The notes under the pieces are model-generated. The model was not told where the DNA came from, made no database searches, and worked only from the letters and a program-made list of their open reading frames with translations. From Leguminivora glycinivorella (lineage: Eukaryota > Arthropoda > Insecta > Lepidoptera > Tortricidae): a stretch of DNA of 64,000 nucleotides. The position numbers and the translations under genes are program-made. Of this stretch, positions 38,007-47,236 are shown piece after piece; the first letter of the stretch is position 1; every line of letters starts with the position of its first letter. The stretch is from the NCBI RefSeq assembly GCF_023078275.1, contig NC_062975.1, positions 13,305,141 to 13,369,140 of the forward strand, in the 5' to 3' direction.

Positions 38007-41000
38007 GTAAAATATTCACATTAAATTACTCTTATGTAATAGGTAATTATAGCAGTACCATGAAAAATATGTTTGCAATATTTAACTGTAGAAGACTAAT
38101 TGAGAATCGCTTTAGAACACATTTTTTTTTTGTTTCATGATGTAGGAGAATTACCAGTAGTTTAAGCACGTAATGGTAAACGTCAAACGATTACCGCCAC
38201 CCGTGGGAACCTGCAAACACCAGACGCATAGAAGTACGTCGCATCCTGCCAGCAAGATGGGTTTAGACATTTTCTAGAATGTCTATTTCCTATCATGAAA
38301 CAATCATCGTTAAAAACTGATCCTTGAACGATCTTTAGAGATATCTTTTTTTTTTCAGACACATTGCGATGCATCAGGCATAAGTCCGCACTGGCTTCTA
38401 GCTGCCGGGTCTTGTCTATCACGACACAACTTGGAATACTCAATCGACGACAGATCGGCGTATGTGACATACTGCGGAGTACACTGGCGTTCGCCTGAGC
38501 GCATCGCATACGTCAAAAGAATACTGTTGCACCCGAATTTCAATCTAAGGGATAAAGTTAGACGACTCCTTTTTAACGTAGGTAATGTAATTTACGTGTA
38601 TAAACCGTTTGTTAACTTTTGTCTCGCCCAATTAAAAAAAACCTTATGTGGTGCCTTGTCATGTGCCTACGTCGATTCTTGGAATCCCAAAGAAGAAGGC
38701 CATTTTTAGTAATGTCAGTGAGAGCACTTGATAAGCAGGTTGAATAATGTATTAAACTTCAATTTGAATAGTTAACAATAGATGAATGGTTAAAAATTAG
38801 CATCTCAACGTAATCACAGCAATAGGTAGGTGGAATCATCAATCTCCAAACCTTTGTAATTATAATTAACTTCTGGACCTATGATTTTTTTTTCCTTATT
38901 GACTGATAGACGATAAAATACCAGGCACTTACTAATAGTGCGATAGGGACGGCCAGATGTTTTATCATTTATCGCGCGACCATAATTGCCTGCCAGGATT
39001 CACTTTAAATTGTTCAGCCAAAATAGTTAGTTTAGTTTAGTTAGTTCCTTGGAATTGTATTTGCATACTCTTGCTCGCACTTAATAAATCAACTTTTCTA
39101 ACAAATTAAACAAGCGTAAATTTTGTTCTATCACTTCTACCATGCCAGCGAGTCCTAACTATGTCTATTTTTAATCCAATGACTGTGTCACCAGTTTTTT
39201 CTCAATCAATTTATTGATGTTGATTCTTCTTGAGATTACAGTGACCAGCGAACTTCGAAGGTTCGCTGAAAAACATAGTTCGTAGAAGAGAGGGTTATGC
39301 TCAGCACTTGGTGATAAAAACATAGTTATACGCATTTCAGTCCCATTTGCAATTTTAAAGATAAAAAACATGTACGGATTTAGCACAGATTTTGTGGTGT
39401 TTTCAGGGTTGATCCAAGTTGTAAGTTCAATGTCGACATCTTGCCCTGGCTGGACACCAGTCGCGATGATGTCACATCAGTTCTTCGCAAGCTCGGCGGG
39501 TTCTATGGCTCAGGCAGTAGGCTGGGGCTTGGACAGGTGTTTCCGTGTTTTTTTTTAAATCCATACTAATATTATACCTCTAAATGGGAAAGTGTGTTTG
39601 TCTGTTCGTTTGTCCGTCTTTCATGGCAAAACGGAGCGACGCATTGGTGTGATTTTGTATGAGGAGATATTTGAAGGGATGGAGAGTGACATAGGCTACT
39701 TTTTGTCTCTTTCTAAGTTTTCTAACGCGAGCGAAGCCGTGTGCAAAAGCTAGTATTATTATAAAAGGGCTTATTCTTGGCCACAGACTAGCCTAAGCTT
39801 AGCTTTCTTTTATTTTCATCAAATTCAACACGTCGCTGGGTCATTAATAAAAGGGGTTCCCTTTATCTTGCAGAATATCGATTGTCCGAAATACATTTGG
39901 CATAGCAGCTTTCGCAGAAACATTTTTACCCGAATGATACTTTTGCATAATTGTACAAATAGCATAACTGTCACATCGCATATTATTTATTTGGCAGAAT
40001 TCTGGATAGCAGAATTATGTGTAGTATACATTACATTTCACCGAATTAGTAATAGCATACTGCTAATATCGTCGACTTTAATTTTGCAGCATTTTATGTC
40101 GCATAATACTCATGTTGCTGACTGTAATGTTGCCAGAAATGTTCATTAGGTTAGAACCCCATCCAGACAAAATACTCACACGACACAGAAATCGTATATG
40201 TCACAGAGTCGGTTTAGGTGCGACGTCGTGTTGACAGTGTTAGTAAATATAGATTAGGTTAGAATCCATCCAGAAAAGTACCCACGACACAGAAATTTAT
40301 AATGTAAAAAAGCGAGGAGGATAAATAAAACCAGAAAACCTGATAATGACATTATTCTGCATTATTCTGCTCTTCAACATTATGCCAATGTATTATTCTG
40401 CCTACGACAATTGTGCGAAATGACAGAATGCCAAGTCAATAGGATGCGACACAATTCTCGACAAAACACTTAATCGATTATACGACTATATACAATTTAC
40501 CATTATGCCATTGTATTACTCTGCTTTAAATAATTCTGCAAAATGACAGTATTCTAAGAAATTAATGCAAAAAGTCATTCTGCGAAAAGAGGATTCTGCC
40601 AAGCGTTGCTATGCGAAGGTAAAATATGACAAAAAAAATTATGCAAGATAATGGTAATCCACTTCCCATACAGGAAAATTTAACGAACGCTTTGGTGGTG
40701 ACAGACGGTTTGATGTAACCCGACCTCTAGTATATCGCATTTTGTAAAGATTTTGTTCCGTAACATAAAAGTTACCTTCCAGTTAGTACCCGAAGTAGTT
40801 AGTTACCCGAAGGCGCAAGTCAAAACAAATATAATTAGTAAGTAAAACAAATAATAACTGTTCTAGTCGAGTTCAGATATTATAACCTAACCACAAAATT
40901 AAAATTTTGAAAAACCCCCGACATAGTGACCGATTTTCATGAAACATGGCTAAGAACACTCCCGACTTACTCAGCTTTCAAACAAAAAAAACTAAATTGA

Positions 41001-41127
41001 AATCGGCTCATCCGTTCGGGAGCTACGATGCCACACACACACACCCACCCACACACACACGCACGCACGCACGCACCCACGCACGGACGGACGGACGCAC
41101 GCACGCACGCACGCACGCACGCACTCA

Positions 41128-41159
<32 letters not shown>

Positions 41160-44100
41160 CGTACGCACGCACGCACGGACGGACGGACGGACGGACGGAC
41201 GGACGGACGGACGGACGGACGGACGGACGGACGGACGGACGGACGGACGGACGGACGGACGGACGGACGGACGGACGGACGGACGGACGGACGGACGGAC
41301 GGACGGACGGACGGACAGACAGAGTCCTGACAGACAGACAGACAGACACGTCAAACTTATAACACCCCGTCGTTTTTGCGTCGGGGGTTAAAAATACATT
41401 TTGGTAATAGACGTTAAACTTTCGTGGGACATATTTAAAAAATATTTAACTTTATTTAATTTTAGTTGTACTCACGGCATGTTTCGGGCCATAGAGTTAA
41501 GACATACAACATACACCCTCCTTAACCTTTCGTATTCCGGAACGTGGATCCACGTTTGTAGATATTGAATTCTAATTAATTTTAAATTAAAGTTCAATAC
41601 GATCCACGTTCCGGCACACGAGAGGTTAAAATAAACAAAAATCAATAAAAACAGGGTGTATGGGTAGACTTGTACAATTACACACAATTTGTATAAGATG
41701 AAATTAAAAGAAAATTAACGTTTTTATTCTTATAATTCAGATACGGGTCCCAATATGCGACTGAGGAGATACCACACTGTCCACTAACGGTATACGAAGC
41801 CTTAGTATATCACGACACATGCCCGGGAAGTACCACATTCAGGTAACTATATCGTATCAGAGCTTTAACCTCACGAATTTCAACCCAAACTAAATAAAAT
41901 AGGCTACTTGCCTCCTAGTCAAATCAGCTTCTTTTTAAGAACTGTCAAAACGAAGTTGAACGACTTGATAATATGGAATTTATATGAAATAGAATTGACT
42001 GACGTCACGGTCAACTCAGTTACTTTATATATTTCTACCTGACTTATTAAATAGAAATTGGATTTAAAAATAAGTTCTGTCCATGTTTTTCGTATAATTA
42101 TCTGATGCTTTATTTCGTGAATGATATAAAATATTTTATTTTAACTACAGTCAAGTTCCCTATAGGTGGGCCATTTTTTCAAAGTTGTCCACCCCACTTT
42201 CTGTGTAATATGAATATTTTTACGCGATTTATACTCAGAATCGCGAGGTCTCTCCAGATCCTGATAGGAGAAAAAAAAATATCCCAAGATTTTCATAGAT
42301 TTTCAAACCTTCCACTCCGTTACCGCCATACAAAATGTATGAAAAAATGGTAACGGAATGGAAAAAAACCTTGAGACACTTTTCTTCCTATTATGATCGA
42401 AAGAGCTCGCGATTCTGAGTGGAAACCACATAAAAATTTCCATGCATGTGTTTGATATGCAGTACAACGAAACAACAAGGCGACAGTGGCGCCGAAAATG
42501 TGTACTGTCTTCTCCTGCCGGTGTATTCTGGGGAAGAGAATGACTCCGTGCACGGAGGAATGTTGCTAGTGGGCGGGAAGATGATCGCTCTTTACTTGCA
42601 GGTATGTATGTTTATTGCTGCTACTAGCACAATAATTAATTTAATATAGAGATGCACCGAATATTCGGTTACTATTCGGTATTGCCTATTCGGCCCTTAT
42701 TTTAATATTCGGCCGGATACCGGATGTGCTATTGTTGATTAATGATTTTGGAGTAAAAAAATTAAATGTAAGAAAAAACAGTTACGGTTATAATACTTAT
42801 AATCATAGCCGTTTATTATTAAAAAAAATAAACATTCAAACAAAAACGGACTCCGCGCGAAATTCACTACGAAACAAAACAATTCAAAACTACTTTTGCA
42901 CGACGCGCCCGCTCCCTGCTTAAATTGTTGGTATTAAATAGGTAAACCCTTATTCATTTTTAAATACTGTCCGAATATTCGGCGGTTGGATACCAAAAAA
43001 TTCAGCCCCCATAGTTAGGCCGAATATTTTTTTCCATTATCCGGTATCCGGCGTGAAACAACTATTCGTTGCATCTCTAATTTGATATAGTTTATCGTGT
43101 CGGTGCGTCCTATAAGGGTTCCTCGTTGCACCTACTACGAAACAAGTCAAAACCTGCACGCGCCCGCTCCCTGCTTAAATTGTTGGTATTAAATAGCTTC
43201 TGCCCGACGAAATGAAGGTGACAGTCGCCGATAATGTCTTTTGCACCTATGTCTGCAGGGTTAGCACAAGATGCCGCGAGATAGACTACCCGTCCTTGTG
43301 CCATTAATACAGTTAGAAGAAGACGTGTCATCTATCTCGCGGCGACATACTCTCGCGGCAATCATGTGCTAGGCCTACTGTTCCTGCCGGGGTACTCTGG
43401 AGAAGTAAACGCCTTCGTTCACGGTGAACTCATCGGCGGGAAGATGATCGCTACGCTCTTTACTTGCAGGTATGTATGACGCTAGACTGTTGAAGAGAGT
43501 CAGAACTAGTATGAGGTATGAGGCATTCATGCATGCCTGTTTATCCTCACGACCTGGAGCCTACATGATCTCGCACTGTGCGGTTTAAGAGTAATTACTA
43601 CTATCTTCGTGCGCTCCGCTTTGGAGTGAGCTCTGTCTAGGTTTTCCCGAAGTTTTACAGTATGGAGATGTCAAAAAAGCAGTGTCCTGGCAGGTAAGCA
43701 CGGTCGCGTGATAAACTATATAACGTAAGGCCATCCCTATCGCACTTACTAATAGTGCGACTATGCTATCGGTTCTGATTTCTAAAGGGTCAGCAACGCC
43801 CAATTAATACTTCTGGAGTTGAAAGCGTCCATAAGCTACGGTGACAGGTTTACCACCAGGGCACACCAGGGGGACTGCAGTAGTAGATAGTTACAGGTTT
43901 TTTTTAATAGACCGTAGTTAAAACTCCATTTATCTCTTACTGGCGCTGGCAAGGATAACTGGTATTAAGTAGGTATTGTCACATTTGTCACTGGTTGTAC
44001 TGAAAGCTATACGTAGGTACTTATTTTATTCAATGTTGAAGTAGAAATAATAAAAAGGAATGGAATACCGAAAGCGTCTTCTATTCAAACTTTCTAATCC

Positions 44101-47100
44101 AACTGTACACACAAGAAACGTAAAATTTGAAACAGCGTGCGTAGCCGAATGCACAAACGCTTACGAAATGCTCACGAAACGAAATGCTCGTAGATATCTA
44201 TCTCTATTGCTCTTGCGTATTGGCGCCATATATATGCGTATTGCGTATTGACAGACTACCTTTCGCGGAGTTTCGTTTTCGTTTCGCGTCGTAGAAATGC
44301 ATATTCGGCTACCAGGCCCCGTAGCCGAATGGCATTTCTCCGACGCCAAACGAAAGCGATACGCCGCTGGCTCTGTCGCGCGAATACGCAAGCGCGATAG
44401 AGATAGATATCTACTAGCGCTTCGTTTCATGAGCGTTTCGTGAGCGATTGTGCCATTCGGCTAGCCACCCTGGATAGAAAAAAAATTAATTGACTATTTA
44501 TTATTTTCAATGTATGTTTTCAATTCATAATTTTCACTCTCGTTGGCCACTAATGGAATTATTTGATAAATTCAGATTGGCTTCATAAGCCAAGCTTTTG
44601 AACTATTCCATTGCTAACTGTAATAACATACCACCCCAGTTAATCGGTGGTCCGGTATAATAGTACTTTGATGTTAATCGAAAATCCAGTTGGCCCGCCC
44701 AGTCAAAGCATTCGGTAGCTTGCAATTATCTTAGTCAGCAATTATGCTTAAATGAATTCCGTTCCGTGCTCCGCCGGCGCCTTGACTATTATTCGCTTAA
44801 ATTGGCTGACACAACACTGTCTTCTGACTGTAGGAAGGGTTATTGGTAAAAAAAAAATCTATTTTAGTTGTAACAAAGATTGGAATACTGGTGTTAGTCT
44901 ACTATTTCCCATTACGAATTGAACGGAATAAACGTAAACAAACTGTTTTCACTGTCAAAGTAACACGTGCAGATCAAGTCAGGGGTTCTTAAAGTAAGGG
45001 CCGACAGAAAAACAAATAACTTTTAACCAGTTATTAACGTTCTCTTTAATAACATACCTACTTAAAATCGTGAATCGATCGAACACGATGACTGTTATAT
45101 TATGTTGTGATCCCATAACATGCAAGTCAAAATAAAAATCGGTCCAAAATGGACGAAGTTCGGTCATGTCAGATACATACAGAGCAAATAATTAAATTTA
45201 TAACCACCTTATTATGCACCATTGTATTTGAAGACGGTTTGACGGTTTTAATTAGCCATTCAAATTCAGTACCACCTAGTCTCGAAAGTTGCTGAAAAAT
45301 AATGCTTAGCGGCCCGCTGCTTGGTCGTTCAGGTACATTTCCACAGGTACATTTCCACAGTGATACCAATTTCAATAAATGTACCAAAACGTTATGTGTT
45401 GAAATTTATTTTCGTTTAAACAGAATCATTATTTGTGTAATGGAATATGTAAAGATTTTTAACACTTTCGAAACCGGGCTCTACGCGGCGCTTGTAAAAT
45501 ATCGGCATTTTTAATACCCGACAGTCGGGTTCTTGAATGTTAATAAACTTGTAAACTTTTTTTATAGCAATGGCATTTTTACAATATTGTTTACAATAAG
45601 TCTAGCTAATTCAAAATAGGAATATAAGTCTAATACGAATTTAATTTATTTTTATGGCGCGTTTCCTAATTTCATATTGCCATGTGTATTCCCTAGGCCT
45701 GAATCTTTAAGCATAATCTTTTGCGGTAGGAAAAATACTAACAGCGTATTGAATTAACAACGAAACAACATTGATGCCCCATATCAAACATTACACATTG
45801 TATTATATTTTATGAGTTTTGATAGATGACAACCACAATCAGTATCAATTTTGACCACCGCAAGCACTGCGATCGCTTTGCTTACCCCCTCCATGCACTT
45901 CGCACGAAGCCAATATGTACAATACTTAAACAATAGGTAGTTATTGTGGTGACAAAACTCCCAAGACAAATTGTGTATTTTTTTGACGACCGGTCTGGCG
46001 CAGTCGGTAGTGACCCTGCCTGCTACGCGGCGGTCCCGGGTTCGAATCCCGGTAAGGGCATTTATTTGTGTGATGACTGTGATGAGCACAGATATTTTTC
46101 CTGAGTCATGGATGTTTTCTATGTATATTTGTATATTATATACCTCTATATCGTTATCTGAGTACCCACAACACAAGCCTTCTTGAGCTTACCGTGGGCC
46201 TCAGTCAATCTGTGGAAGAATGTCATATAATATTTATTATTTATATTTATTTATTTATACATACTTACTGAACATTATTATTACGGGCTATATAATAAAT
46301 TAATATTTTTTTCGCCACCGATGCTGGAACCACCAACACCTCAAGTTCTGTCCACCAAGTCATCATGATCCACCATGAATTAATTTCAATCATTGTCTAT
46401 TCAAAGATCTGTACACCTAGTGACTTTTTCCATAACATCTAAAAAATATTATAAACACGAAAAAAACGATTTCCATGTATTTTGCATGAAGGAACCCTAA
46501 AAACCAGAGCTGGTATGGGGAATGAATTGGGTATTATTTAGTGACGTTATAAAAATACCCAATTTGATTCAAAAGTCCAAAGTAATTCAGAAGGGATTCC
46601 AAGACCGAAAACTTGGATTTGATATTACCATTTTCATCAATAGCAAAGAAAAAAGAACAGAATCATCTCATTTAATGTAAGGCAAAATGTACGAATTCCA
46701 TAGGCCATTATCAAAGTTGTAATACAATATGGCGCCACTCAGTGTTATTATTGTACGATTTTCCGTTTACGCTTGCATAGACTACGATAAACATAACAGT
46801 TAATAGAAAAACTTTGATACAGAAATCACGCAAACCTCATGTTTGAAAGCATGTTATTTAGTTATTTACGTGATTTCTGTATTAAACAAAGTTTTAATAT
46901 TTATTAAGTGAAAACAAATATTGGAAACTAGATAAATTCGGACACGTCAGACACGTGTAATGACAAGACACGACACGAGTGACTCAATGAACCGCAACAG
47001 CTTTTTGTTTGTGGAAAGCGAATGCGAATGAGTAGGTATGTCGATTAAAACCCCTTACCTCAGTAGCAAAATTTATAGTCGTATTTTTGTCCTCTTTATA

Positions 47101-47193
47101 TGTAAATACTTAAATATTAAACATTCTTTTATTTTTATAGTGTTTGGTTTTTAACCCCCGACGCAAAAAGGACGGGGTGTTATAAGTTTGACG

Positions 47194-47236
<43 letters not shown>

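Noticed and set aside
38183..38709. Minus-strand frames of 108 and 62 codons and the plus-strand 92-codon frame
   Set aside because: They overlap SPH exon 2; the plus frame is the real one but reads past the donor into the intron.
40946..41362. Arg-Thr-Asp-Gly and Ser-Val-Arg-Pro repeat proteins
   Set aside because: They come from the CGCA/CGGA tract inside a MITE copy.
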